Below are positions 35,755 through 46,925 of a stretch of DNA of 64,000 nucleotides, one piece after another (position 1 is the stretch's first letter; each line of letters opens with the position of its first letter). The stretch is from Cryphonectria parasitica EP155. Its lineage: Eukaryota; Ascomycota; Sordariomycetes; Diaporthales; Cryphonectriaceae. The position numbers and the translations under genes are program-made. Location of the stretch: positions 372,001-436,000 of the forward strand of contig NW_024468916.1 of the NCBI RefSeq assembly GCF_011745365.1, written 5' to 3'. The notes beneath the pieces were generated by a model that was given only the letters and a program-made list of their open reading frames with translations, ran no database searches and was not told the origin of the DNA.

Positions 35755-37095
35755 TGCAGTATATGCAGATTTAGCTGTTCAAGCTGGTAGCTCAGAGCTG
35801 TTTGTATTATAGTTTATAAGAATTAGTAAGAGCAGCAAGTTTATTTTATGAATAAGTGCACTCTTTTTTCCTGCTGAGCTCTTTTATTTTCTTTATCTAT
35901 TATGCTTATATAATAAGCTATATATTATGTTTGAATTCTGAGTTATGCTTGAAACTTTTTGTAGAAAGGAAATAAGTAAATAGAGAAGGAGTAGTATAAG
36001 TTCTGATTATAAGCTAATAAACGATATATTAAGCTTGTAAGCTAATATTATAAAGAAATGAATTTCTTTTTCTTATATCAATCAATAATTCTATACAGAA
36101 GCTGATATAGCTCAGATCTGTATAAGCTGCAGCAGAAAGTTTAATTATATTGAATATAGATTCATGATTAAATTATAGAATAAAATGCTTTTAATAAATA
36201 ATACTTTATAAAGAAAAATAGCATGATTAATAAGATCTATGCTTCTTGCAATAGTTTGATTAGTATGCTTAATCTGAATATATTTAGCTATATTAATTCT
36301 TTAAATCAAAAGCTTGCTAATTATATTATTTTAAAAGCAAAGAATATAGAGAAGTAAAAATAAGAAACTATTAGTATATATAAGAAATAGAGATTAAGAA
36401 TTATAATAATATTATTTAATATCGAATTTTAATTAATATTTTATATCTAATTAGAAATATTTCTATTAATTAGCAGAACTATTAATAAAGAAAATTCTAG
36501 TATAATATAGAATAGCTAATTTAATTTCTTATTATTCATTATAAGATAAATCTTATATATACTCTATTTATAAACTAAATCTTCTTTAAGTATCTAAACT
36601 CTTTCAATCTTTATAGTATTATCTTTTATAGGATATAAAAAGCATTCTAGCTATAGCACTCTTAATTTAAAAATCTCAAATTAGAAAAGCAAAGAAACAT
36701 TAAAGAAAGCAATAATCAAGAGAGAAAATAGCTTCTATATCTGAAAGCTCTTCTAATTAAATACTTAGTTCAGCTAACTACTTAGCTAATAATTACTATA
36801 GTTAGAACTTTAGATTTCTCTTCTATAATAAGCTTACTAATAATAGATTAATATTATTTGCTTATATAGAAATCTTCTTATAGCTAAAGCAATTCAATTA
36901 ATAGTATTAGATTAAAGAAATTAATAATATTTAAGTATTTAATTTCATGAAAAGCTTTTATATAGATATAATCATTGCTAAAGAAGTAAAGAGATTTATT
37001 ATAAGCGCTAAAACTTGAAATGAATAGAAGAAGCAATTATTAGTTGCTTATTGCTCTTAGAATTATCTTTAAATATATATTCTTAAGCAGGAATA
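35755..37095. other. AT-rich RIP-degraded DNA
   Basis: Very AT-rich with stops in all frames and no recognisable domain. Continuous with 40101-41300 before the insertion of the LTR element at 37096. Confidence 0.6.
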
Positions 37096-37309
37096 TGTCA
37101 GGTGGAAAGGTTGCAAAGGCAATGTGGCGAGGTCTTTTCTCTCTTTCAGGGGTATACAACCAGAATAACATTGAGGCCTAAGGAGCTAAGTTCTGCTCAG
37201 CAGTGCTGACGTGGCTAGAAAGCCGCTTTATAGCCGCATATTGCTTAGTCATCCGTAATCCAGCTGGCTTAGCTAGCCCTGAGCCTTGCTGGCACAATCA
37301 GCCCTGACA
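37096..37309 (-). repeat. LTR of element A (3' side in element direction)
   Basis: 214 bp, TGTCAGG ... CCTGACA, near-identical to 39882-40095. Confidence 0.9.
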
Positions 37310-37464
37310 GATTGTCCTCCCTTATCAGGCCTTGTCCTCAAGGCCTTTGAGGCTTCCGAGCTTTCGTTGCTTTCAGGCTTCCGTTGCTCCCAGGCTTCCG
37401 TTGCTCCCAGGCTTCCATTACTTCCAGGCTTTCGCTGCTTCCTAGCTGCTCCTACGCTTTCTCA

Positions 37465-38060
37465 ATGCTTCAGGCTCTTAAGATCTCTCAGTGCTTCAGG
37501 CTTCTCAAAGCTTCTCAAGATCTCTCAGTGCCTCAGATTTCTCAAAGCCTCTCAAGATCTCTCAGTGCCTCAGGCTTCTCAAGGCCTTTCAAGATCTCTC
37601 AGTGCCTCAGGCTTCTAGGCCACTCAAGGTCTCTCAAGGTCTCTCAGTGCCTCAGGCCTCTCAAGATCTCTCAGTGCTTCAGGTTTCTCAAAGCCTCTCA
37701 AGATCTCTCAGTGCTTCAAGCCTCTCAAGGCCTCTCAAGGTCTCTCAGTGCCTCAGGCCTCTCAAGGCCTCTCAAGGTCTCTCAGTGCCTTAGGCTTCTC
37801 AAGGCTTCTTAAGATCTCTCAGTGCCTCAGGCTTCTAAGCCACTCAAGGTCTCTCAAGATCTCTCAGTGCCTCAGGCCTCTCAAGGCTTCTCAAAGTCTC
37901 TCAGTGCCTCAGGCCTCTCAAGGCTTCTTAAGATCTCTCAGTGCTTCAAGCTTCTAAGCCACTCAAGGTCTCTCAAGATCTCTCAGTGCCTCAGGCCTCT
38001 CAAAGCCTCTCAAGATCTCTCAGTGCCTTAAGCCTCTCAAGGCTTCTCAAAGCTTCTCAA
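37465..38060. repeat. 37-bp minisatellite of element A
   Basis: About 16 contiguous units around CTCTCAGTGCCTCAGG and CTCTCAAGGCCTCTCAAGAT; unit starts at 37522, 37559 and 37596 are exactly 37 apart. Stretches such as SQCLRPLKASQGLSVPQ recur in all three + frames, because 37 is one more than a multiple of three. Confidence 0.92.
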
Positions 38061-38475
38061 TCATCTCCTTCCTTCTCTTCTAGCTTCATTCTCGAAGCTT
38101 ATAAAAAAAAAATCTCTTTTTAATCATATTCCAGATATAAGTCTTTCAAGTGCAATATCCGCACTATATATACTGCTTAATTGCTGCTCTCTTAGCACTT
38201 TATTCAAATACTCTTCAGAACTTAAAGCTATTTAATATAAATTACAAGCCTTCTATCAGAAACTTGATTTGCAGCTAAGAAGCTTAGCATTCAGAACAGC
38301 ATCTCTGCAGCTATAACAGATAATTATAGCTTTCTATCTTAAGAATTACTCTCTAGCAATTCTGAAACTATTATTATACTTTGCTCTACTGCTAAATATA
38401 GAAGAATAATTAGTTTGCAATTTAATATCTAAGCAATTTCAGTTACTAAGCAGATATTCTATTTCAGCTCTATAT

Positions 38476-38800
38476 TCTTACTTAAATAGCAAAGAGCATA
38501 CTCTTGAAAACAGAAGATATTCAAATCTACTACTTGCTTACTCTGCTCTCTTACTCGAATAGCAAAGAATATATTCTCAAAAACAGAAGATACTCAGATC
38601 TACTGCTTGCTTACTCTGCTCTTTTACTCGAATAGCGAAGAATATACTCTTGAAAATAGAAGATACTCAGATCTACTGCTTGCTTACTCTGCTCTCTTGC
38701 TCAAATAGCGAAGAATATACTCTTGAAAACAGAAGATACTCAGATCTACTGTTTGCTTACTCTGCTTTCTTGCTCGAATAGCAAAGAATATACTTTATTC
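38476..38800. repeat. 73-bp tandem array of element A
   Basis: About four units containing CGAATAGCAAAGAATATA, GAAGATACTCAGATCTACTG and CTTGCTTACTCTGCTC. Confidence 0.85.
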
Positions 38801-39680
38801 TAGCTTAGCAATTCAAATGCTTTAAATCTCTTCTGAATGCTTTTTGTATGCTGCTTGCATACTGCTTGCTTGCTATTTGCTCTAGCTTAGCAACTTGAAT
38901 GCTCTGAATTTCTTTTGAATACTTCTTGCATGCTGCTTGCATACTGCTTGCTTGCTGTTTGCTCTAGCTTAGCAACTCGAATGCTCTGAATCTCTTTTGA
39001 ATACTTCTTGCATACTGCTTACATACTGCTTGCTTGCTGTTTGCTTTAGCTTAGCAACTCGAATGCTCTGAATCTCTTCTAAATGCTTCTCATATGCTGC
39101 TTGCATACTGCTTGCTTAATACTGCTTGCTTACTGTATACTCTAGCTTAGCAATTCAAATGCTCTGAATCTCTTCTGAACGCTTCTTGCACGCTGCTTGC
39201 ATACTGCTTACTCGCTATTTGCTCTAGCTTAGCAATTCGAATGCTCTAAATCTCTTTTAAACGCTTCTTGCATGCTGCTTGCATACTGCTTGCTCAATAC
39301 TGCTTGCTTGCTATATGCTCTAGCTTAGCAACTCAAATGCTCTAAATCTCTTCTAAATGCTTCTTGCACACTGCTTGCATACTACTTGCTCACTGTTTGC
39401 TCTAGCTTAGCAACTCGAATGCTCTAAATCTCTTCTGAATACTTCTTACATGCTGCTTGCATATTGCTTGCTTGCTGTTTGCTTTAGCTTAGCAACTCAA
39501 ATGCTCTAAATCTCTTCTGAATGCTTCTTGCATGCTGCTTGCATACTGCTTGCTCAATACTGCTTGCTTGCTATATATTCTAGCTTAGCAACTCGAATAC
39601 TCTGAATCTCTTCTGAATGCTTCTTGCACGCTGCTTGCATACTGCTTGCTCAGCACTGCTTACTTGCTGTATTCAAGGCT
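38800..39680. repeat. 82-bp-type tandem array of element A
   Basis: About ten units of CTAGCTTAGCAACTCGAATG, CTCTGAATCTCTTCTGAATG and CTTCTTGCATGCTGCTTGC. Some units carry an extra insert (CTTGCTCAATACTGC). Confidence 0.88.
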
Positions 39681-39881
39681 TGAAAGCTTGAAAATCGAAG
39701 GCTTGAAGATTAAAGGCTCGAAGATTAAAAGCTCAAAGATCAAAGGCTCGAAGATTCGAAAAGAATAGTAATCTAATCGTTTGCTCTGCTCCTGCTCAGT
39801 ATTAGCGCTGCTCCTAGGGAAGAAAAAAAAAGATAGAAAGCCTCGCCGGATTGCCTCCTTTAAAAGAGCCAGGCCTCAAAC

Positions 39882-40095
39882 TGTCAGGTGGAAAGGTTGC
39901 AAAGGCAATGTAGCGAGGTCTTTTCTCTCTTTCAGGGGTATACAACCAGAATAACATTAAGGCCTAAGGAGCTAAGTTCTGCTCAGCAGTGCTGACGTGG
40001 CTAGAAAGCCGCTTTATAGCCGCATATTGCTTAGTCATCCGTAATCCAGCTGGCTTAGCTAGCCCTGAGCCTTGCTGGCACAATCAGCCCTGACA
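39882..40095 (-). repeat. LTR of element A (5' side in element direction)
   Basis: 214 bp direct copy of 37096-37309. On the element strand, the first interior bases after this LTR are GTTTGAGGCCTGG; no TGG-starting primer site is immediately evident. Confidence 0.9.
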
Positions 40096-40100
40096 GAATA

Positions 40101-41300
40101 CTTAAATATTATTAATAATTATTTTATTACTAATGCTGCTAGCTTCTAATTATTCATTATAAATTATAATAATGCTCTTACTTATCTTAAGATTAGAAAT
40201 AGTTAATCTGTAGCAGAAGTATAAATAAAGCTTTCTTTAATCTGAATCAAGCGCTTTTAAGCTAATTATAATATTACTGCTGAAAGTATTAGCAATAAGA
40301 AGTAGCTTTATCTTATGAAAAAGCTGTTAAAGGTTTATTATAAAGCATTTCAGAAGAAAACTTAAAACTAATTTGCTTTCAATGCTATTAATCTTTAACT
40401 TTATTAATAAGCTTAATTTCAAGATTCTCCTATGCTTCTATTTCAGCTAGTTCTTAATTAAATATAGCTTATTTCTATTCTATATTCAATATATAATACT
40501 CTCAGTTAACTAATAAATTCATTAAAATAAGTAGTAAAGCTATTATATTATTAACTATCTCAATAATTAACTTATAATTAGCAAGCTTAGCTTAAACTAA
40601 CTAAGCAGATCTTAAAAGCTAAATCTACTTAGAAGAGTAATCAAGAATATAACTAGTTAATTTCAATAATAAAGCAACTCTATATTAACTAAATTATAAT
40701 AGCAAAATTCTTAAAGCTGCAAACTAATACTTTCAAATAGATATAGAATATCTTATATAATTAAATCAAAGCTTTATAGAAGATCTTATAACTAATCAAG
40801 CATTTCCAAACTATTTTTGCAAGAAATTCTTCTCAGAGAAATATAAATTTCTTATAAATAAATATTATCTATATAAGTTCAGAGAATGAGAATAAGCAGT
40901 ACTCTAAAGTATAGTAAGCAGAGATTAATAAAATTCTAAAGAAGAATAAAACTCTATACAAATGCTATAGCTATAGATTAAAGTTTTATAAAGCTTATAA
41001 ATATATAGAACTTCATATTATTATAAATTATAATATTTGCTATACTTTAGTATTAGTAAAGCTAGAATAATATCTTAGCAATTGCTTGGAATTTCTGAAT
41101 TTTAGATTAAAATCAGTATTATATAGCTAGATTATATTTGCTCAAAATAATTTCAAAAGCAGTATAATCTATCTAATTCTTGATTTTTGTAAGAATTAGT
41201 AGCTAAAGAGTATTGAGAATTCTTAGATTTCTTAATATATTAGTCTGATTCAAGAGAATAAGAAATAGTATGAAGATTCTGAGATAGCTAAGAATAAAAT
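40101..41300. other. AT-rich RIP-degraded DNA
   Basis: No frame or domain survives. Right-hand half of the sequence into which element A inserted. Confidence 0.6.
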
Positions 41301-41630
41301 ACTATTGAACCAGAACTAGGGCGCCGTTGCCCTCGAAAGAAAAAGGGACAAACAGCTGCTGAAGCAATGGGCAAGGGCTTGTGCAACCCAAGCATGCCTG
41401 TGCAGATGAGGATAGCAAACTAAGACTATATGGATACAAGAACAGGATGAAAAATCTGTCTTAAACTTATTCAAAGGGTTCAAAATTGAAAAGAAGAGAA
41501 AGAATGCTTTTTTTGTTGCTTATAGCTAAAGAATTTGAAAAGTAAGTAGTATTCTTTATATGTATGAGAACTCTTGATCTACTGTACTCCATATCTCACA
41601 AACTATTACCCTAGCTATTACAACAGTTCT
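41301..41630 (-). repeat. Inverted copy of the 35336-35754 LTR
   Basis: The reverse complement aligns with about 35425-35754, including ATGGAGTACAGT, the ATATAAAG box, CTTTTCAAATTCTTTAGC and CCTTTTTCTTTCGAG. Differences are mostly C/T and G/A. Homology fades beyond 41630, so the copy is truncated or only partly related there. Confidence 0.65.
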
Positions 41631-42018
41631 TCCCTAGCAACTTTCTTCCAAAGTTGCAATAAGTTTAATGGTATGCTAGGTCTGATTAGAGAGAAATAAA
41701 GTAAAGAAATAAAGAATTCATTGCAAACTGCTAAAGGAAATATTGCAAACCAAATCATTCTCCCAATTCAATTCTTATGCTTCTTTCTATTGCTTGAGCT
41801 ATTATTCAAATTAATGCAGAAGTATTAGTATCTATCTTCAGTTTATTTGTAATACAGATATAATCTGAATAGATTCTAATACTAATCTCTTCTTTATTTC
41901 CGTTTGCTTTTAAACTCTGCTTAAGCAGTAGCAGCAGCAGCAGTTTTCTTCTGATTCTGTATTCTTATTCAATAGATTCTTTTGCAGTTTGCTTTATATA
42001 TATTCATCTTAATAGCAT
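41631..42018. other. AT-rich spacer before gypsy element 1
   Basis: Nothing recognisable; ends with the target duplication AGCAT (42014-42018). Confidence 0.5.
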
Positions 42019-42470
42019 TGTAATGAGCACTGCAGCAATCCGAAGATTCCTAAGTACACGAAGAGGTTTATGCTAACAAGAGCGGTGTCAAAGTGTCAAG
42101 TCCTTGAATACGGAACCGTACAAGTCTTAATAAGTGATGCAAGTGTTCACTGCCTTTGGGGCTACTCAGTATGAAACTGAATACTTAGATTGACAACTGA
42201 AGAGCTATGTACTGAATCCTTCTAATGGTAATAACTGTGTTCTTATATATCCAGCTCTTCAGTATGGATCACTGTCTGGCAGCGTCCCGCGGATCACCGC
42301 GGTGATCCGGGTGAGCCTAGTGAGCTGCGCTCCTGGTGCTCCTAGTGATCCATCCCTGTCTCCTTCCTAGGTTATATAATCAATGCTTTGTTAGAACATT
42401 GGATTCTTGATATCTGGTCCTTGTTGCTCGTAATCTGTTTCGTAACCTGCATGTTGGATGGATCATAACA
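42019..42470 (-). repeat. LTR of gypsy element 1 (3' LTR)
   Basis: 452 bp. On the + strand it begins TGTAATGAGCACTGCAGC and ends GGATCATAACA. It contains a perfect 18-bp palindrome at 42291-42308. Confidence 0.95.
42291..42308. promoter_or_regulatory. Perfect 18-bp palindrome in LTR
   Basis: GGATCACCGCGGTGATCC equals its own reverse complement. In the partner LTR one half is changed by a C-to-T (GGATCACTGCGGTGATCC). Its CGG/CCG core resembles sites bound by Zn2Cys6 dimers, which is notable given the Zn2Cys6-like product encoded 230 bases away; that link is speculative. Confidence 0.5.
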
Positions 42471-42535
42471 TCATCTCCCTCCTATCGATCGTTATCCCTA
42501 ACGATCTTCCGTAAGTATCCTGGCAAGTTTTCCGT

Positions 42536-43272
42536 ATGCATGATCTTGCCTTCCTAATTGAGATGTCGAGCAGGGTTGAGAAATCTTTTTCCAAGAAAAC
42601 TGAACAGCGTAACCGTCTTTTCCTAGCTGTTGATCAGTTTGGTTTTGAGGTTATGCCTTGCACTGCTTGTGCTTCCTGGGGCCTGATATGCAAGATGATG
42701 GATAATGCAAAGCGTTGTTCTCAGTGTATCCGTTGTGCTCGTTCTTGTAATGGCTGTGGGGTTTCTGTTTCTGCTTGTAAGTCCCCTTTTTCTCCTTTTC
42801 TAACCCCTTTGCTAATGCCCTTCTTCTTTCCTTAGTTTTGCGCATTATGGCAGAAAATAAGAGGCTGGAATCGAAGGAGCGGGAAGCGGAGGCAGAGTTG
42901 GAGGGGGCTTATCGTCGAGCGTTGGAAGTCCTTAACGAGGCTCGCGCGAAGATCTCGGAGTCCGCTGCCCGTCTTGCTCGCCTGCGCACCCAGCGTAGAT
43001 CTCTTGCCTCTCGGGGCGCTCAAATGGTGAATGCGGGCCTCGAGTCCCTTGACGAGCTGGATGAGCGGGAACGTTGTGAGGAGGAGGAATGCAACCTTGC
43101 TGCATCGGTTCGTAAGGCAGTATCGGCTGAGAGTATTTTGGCTGAGGATCCCTTGTTTGATAGTTTTGACTGAAACTCTGTTAACCCTAGTGGAGCTGTT
43201 GTGGATTATTCTGGATTTTTGGGTGAGACGGTGAGCTCTGGGCCCCTCTCCGGGCTGGAGCGGTCGTCTTAG
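42536..43272 (+). pseudogene. Antisense gene in gypsy element: Zn2Cys6-like finger plus coiled coil
   Basis: Runs opposite to gag-pol, starting 65 bases inside the LTR. Exon 1 is 42536-42776, intron 42777-42835 (GTAAGT ... CTTAG, 59 bases), exon 2 from 42836. MSSRVEKSF (ATG 42563) is an alternative start. Near residue 40 it has C-x2-C-x6-C-x8-C-x2-C-x6-C (in CTACASWGLIC and RCSQCIRCARSC), exactly the Gal4-type Zn2Cys6 spacing. A highly charged heptad-like helix follows (AENKRLESKEREAEAELEG ... LARLRTQRRSL). A TGA at 43171-43173 stands where the second copy has TGG (FDWNSV), and the frame continues to a TAG at 43270-43272, so the copy is probably truncated by one RIP-type change, giving about 192 residues instead of about 225. 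I recall similar unnamed proteins scattered across ascomycete genomes. A regulator of the element or host is a hypothesis. Confidence 0.75.
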
Positions 43273-43370
43273 GTGCTGGCTTTCTTTTTCCAATATTCAG
43301 CTACCTTTTCCTGAGCGTTTTCGACGTTCTTTCGTGGTTCTCATAAATTTTCACTTGCTGAGTAACCTTT

Positions 43371-43601
43371 TCACTTGATGAGGTATTCCCTCGTGTTATC
43401 TATGCCTCTATGCTTGAGGATCTTCTCTACCTCATACTCTGATTCATTGTTTTCCACTTCTGCTGTATTGTCTGTTAGTGTTTCCTGTGCTACTGGTTCC
43501 AGCAGTGAGATGTAGAAAACCGGATATATTCTCATTCCATAAGATAATGCTAGCTTGTAATTGACTGGGGAGATTTGTTGCAAGATTTTGAATGGTTCCA
43601 A
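43371..43601 (-). pseudogene. Gypsy element 1 pol: C-terminal chromodomain region
   Basis: EPFKILQQISPVNYKLAL is the typical integrase tail (GPFKILEKIGPVAYRLELP-like), followed by VFYISLLEPV and EYEVEKILKHRGIDNTREYLIK, the start of a chromodomain, which guides integration to heterochromatin in chromoviruses. Part of the broken pol frame. Confidence 0.85.
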
Positions 43602-46600
43602 CTTTTTATGGTTAAGTTTATTACTAGATCTGGTTGTTTTGATGTTTTTCCGAAGTAGGTAGGCTTTATCTCCCTTCTGTAGGATTGGTTCCTCAATCCT
43701 TTTAGAGTTTGCATATCATACCATTTATTCCTGAACGAATTGTAGTTCTGATTGGAATTCTTTCTGAACTTTCCTGATCTTTTTAACCCTTTTATCTGCA
43801 GCTTCTGCATCTGCTTCCAGCAGTACCTTATAGTAAGCTATTGGATTATATTCATAGAGCGTAAAGAATAGTGATTTCTTTATTGTGCTCATATCCGCGC
43901 TATTATAAGTGAACTGTACAAGAGATAACAGATTAACTTAGTTATTCTGTTTCTGGTTAATATAGTATTGAAGATACTATTCAATAATCTAATTCATTCT
44001 TTCCATCTGTTCATCTGTCTGCGGATGAAATGCTGTAGATATTCTGTAGTGTATTCTGAGCTGTTTCATGAGTGAAATTCAAAACTTTGAGTTGAACTTT
44101 CTATTTCTATCGGAGATCACTTCTTCTGATATGCTGTAGTTAGCAATAATCGTTCTAAAGAATGCATATGCAAGTTCTTCTGCTATACTGCTTTCCTTAT
44201 AAGAGAGAAAATAAGCATACTTGCTTAGTCTGCAAACTACTATTAGAATGCTATTATATTGCATCTTAGTTAAGAGTTCTTGTAAGAGAGATAGCTTGAT
44301 AATGAAGTCTAGACTAATGAATTGCTAAACAGTTATAAGTATTAGTAAGAGGTGCAGTAGTCTGTAAGGCTTGTATCTTTCTGCTTTATTCTTCTTGCAG
44401 CTATTGCATTATTGTAGAATGCTCTCAATTCTTTTTCTAAAATCTGGTAGATTTCAGTATCTTTTGATGCATTTGTAAATTGCTCTGATTCTCTGGTGCT
44501 CGTATACTAGTATACTATATATATCCTTGATGTAATTGTCTTATTCATCCGGAATTATTGATTCTGGATCTCTTTCCGAGAGTTTGATTCTGAGAGCAGC
44601 GTTCAGTTCTTTATATGCATTAACGAGATTTCCTAACTCATCTTAAGCAAAGATGTTCTATATATCCGAGGAATCTGCATCTCGATAGTCTAATCTTCTG
44701 CTGAGAGCATCTGCTCATCCGTTTTCCAAGCCTTTGCAGTATATAATCTTGAAATCGAATTGTAAAAGAAATTCTGCTTATCTAACTTGTTGCTTATTCA
44801 AAATCTTAGTTGTTATAAACATAATCAGATTCTTGTAATCCGAGTGAACTATGATTGAATATTGTATGCTAATAAGGTAGTATTGCTATTTCTCGAAAGC
44901 TTTTACTATTGCTATGAGTTTCTGATTAGAGATTCCGTAGTTAATTTCCGAGCTATTCAACTTCTTTAAGAAGTTGCTTACAATCCTTAAACGTTCTTAG
45001 TTATCTTGCTAACTAAGTTGTTCTCCGAATGCATATTCCGATGTATCAGTTTCAACTTCAAAGGATTTATAAGGGTTTGCTTCATACAGAACTGGTTCTG
45101 AGGTAATGTGCCTGATGATCTCGTCGAAGGCTTCTTGTGCCTTGGAGGTTCATTCGAAAGGCTGTTCCTTTTTGGTAAGATTTGTAAGAGGGTATGCGAT
45201 CCAGCTGTAGTTCTTAATGAACTGCCTATAGAAGTTAACGTATCCGAGAAAAGATCTAACATTCCTGATATTCCTGAGAATTGGCTAGTTCCTGATAGCT
45301 TTCATCTTATCTTTCTGTAGCTTGATGCATTCTAGCTTGATTGTGAATCCGAGATAGTCAACTTTTTGTACATGAAAGTAGCTCTTTGCAGGTTCTACAA
45401 GGAGTTTCGCATTCTGAAGCGTTTGCAATACTGTTTCCACATATTTCTTGTATTCTTCCAATGTTCGAAAGTAAATAAGGATGTTGTTGAGATAGGCAAT
45501 AACGAACTGATTCAGATGCTTGCATAGAACGTGATTGATTATTTTCTGGAATGAAGCTGGGGCATTTGTTAGATCAAAGAGCATGATCAAATATTCGTAG
45601 TATTTATAGCGTATCCTGAAAGCAGTTTTCCATTCTTCTCCTTTCTTTACTCTGATCAGATTATAAGCTCCTTTCAGATCCAGAATTATGAACTATTGTG
45701 CTCCTTGCAGCCTGTTTCGTAATTTCTTAATAAGTAGCAACGGATATCAGTTCTTAATTATAATATTGTTGAGCTGCTTGTAGTCAACACATAGCCTAAG
45801 CTTGCTGTTTTTCTTAGATATAAACAGAATGGAATATCCTGCTGATGATTGCAATGATCGTATGTATCTTTTCTTAAGATTCTCATCAAGATACTCTCTT
45901 AGTGCTTCTAGCTGTGCCTTATCTAGTCCGTAAATGAGAAAGAATTTGAGCTGCTTCCCTTCTTATAGCAGGATCTTGTGATTGTATAGGCTGTATTCTG
46001 GCAATCCCGTATTCAATTCTTCCTGAAATAGTTTCTTGAACTTGTAGTATTCTCATAGTATGTTTGCAAGTATTAGTTCTGGTTCTTATGCTGTTTCTGC
46101 TATCTGAAGGAACAGTAGGTACCGTTGAGCGTGCTTCTTTTCATTCGTTGTTTTTGGTGACGTTTTTGAGAGCCTTGAGCGTTCGCTCCAGGCCGGACCG
46201 AGCGCTCGAGGGCCTGGTTTCGAGGTTTTTCCTGTGTAGTTCCACAATCCACATTCTGAAGCTTTTCCTTATTGCTCCGGGGCGAACCGACTTGCTGAGG
46301 GTTTCGCTTCCATTGTTTTGCTAACCTGTTGGCGCTCTAGCACTGTTTGGGTTCGCCTATCACTAGGTTCTTCTCCTTGAACTGCTAGCTCTGCTGATTT
46401 GAAGGTATGTATGAAGTCGTATGAAGCTTCTTTTCCTGAGTATTCTTCAATTACTAGCTTCGATCCTGCACTGTTAATTGTAACTATCTCTCTGGGTATA
46501 GCTTGTTCTTATGAGAGCTGGCTAGTAGTTCAATCGATTCGAGGATTATGCTTCTTGAGCTATAAAAGCTCTATAATCAGCTCATGCTATGCTATATCCG

Positions 46601-46925
46601 TGATATCAAAGGAAGCTCTAATTATACATTCTTGGATTAAAATAAGTAGATGATCAGTCTTCTTATTGATTACTCCTTGATTATATGCAATAGATTGTTC
46701 TTCCACAGTACTAAGAATATATAAGCATCTCTTTTATTTCCATTGTAGTTGTACCTGATTAATAATGTATGGAAATATAAAGTTTCTCTGAGTATCACTA
46801 TTCAATAGTGTGCTGTATTTGTATCCTTGAATGTATATATCGAACTTGATATAAGCATAATCTATTCTAGAAGCTTTATATAGGAACTGTTCCAGTCTGA
46901 TTATCTGCAGTCCCTTTACAGGCAA
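43602..46925 (-). pseudogene. Gypsy element 1 pol: protease, reverse transcriptase, RNase H, integrase
   Basis: Minus-strand pol broken by stops. Protease: GYKYSTLLNSDTQRNFIFPY (46925-46734), where the catalytic DSG-like motif reads NSD. Reverse transcriptase: LTNAPASFQKIINHVL ... FVIAYLNNILIYF ... VDYLGFTI (45590-45285), with the active-site YxDD changed to YLNN. RNase H is expected around 45,000-44,700. Integrase: VVCRLSKYAYFLSYKE ... EVISDRNRKFNSKF (44264-44079). The Asp-to-Asn changes are G-to-A on the coding strand. The element cannot encode an active polymerase. Confidence 0.88.

Larger units (their letters stand above)
37096..40095 (-). mobile_element. Non-autonomous LTR element with minisatellite interior, copy A (3,000 bp)
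   Basis: Two direct repeats of 214 bp (37096-37309 and 39882-40095) start TGTCAGG and end CCTGACA. GAATA is duplicated on both sides (37091-37095 and 40096-40100), the 5-bp duplication expected of LTR integration. On the minus strand, a purine-rich tract (GATAAGGGAGGACAATC) lies just before the LTR at 37096-37309, as a polypurine tract should, so the element points to the minus strand. No gag, protease, reverse transcriptase or integrase is present. The interior is a 37-bp array, a unique part, a 73-bp array and an 82-bp array. The two LTRs differ at only about two G/A sites, so it is young relative to its AT-rich surroundings. Confidence 0.88.

Noticed and set aside
37465..38060. Possible CRISPR-like array (regular short repeats)
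   Set aside because: The 37-bp units are contiguous without unique spacers and lie inside a eukaryotic LTR element; this is a minisatellite.
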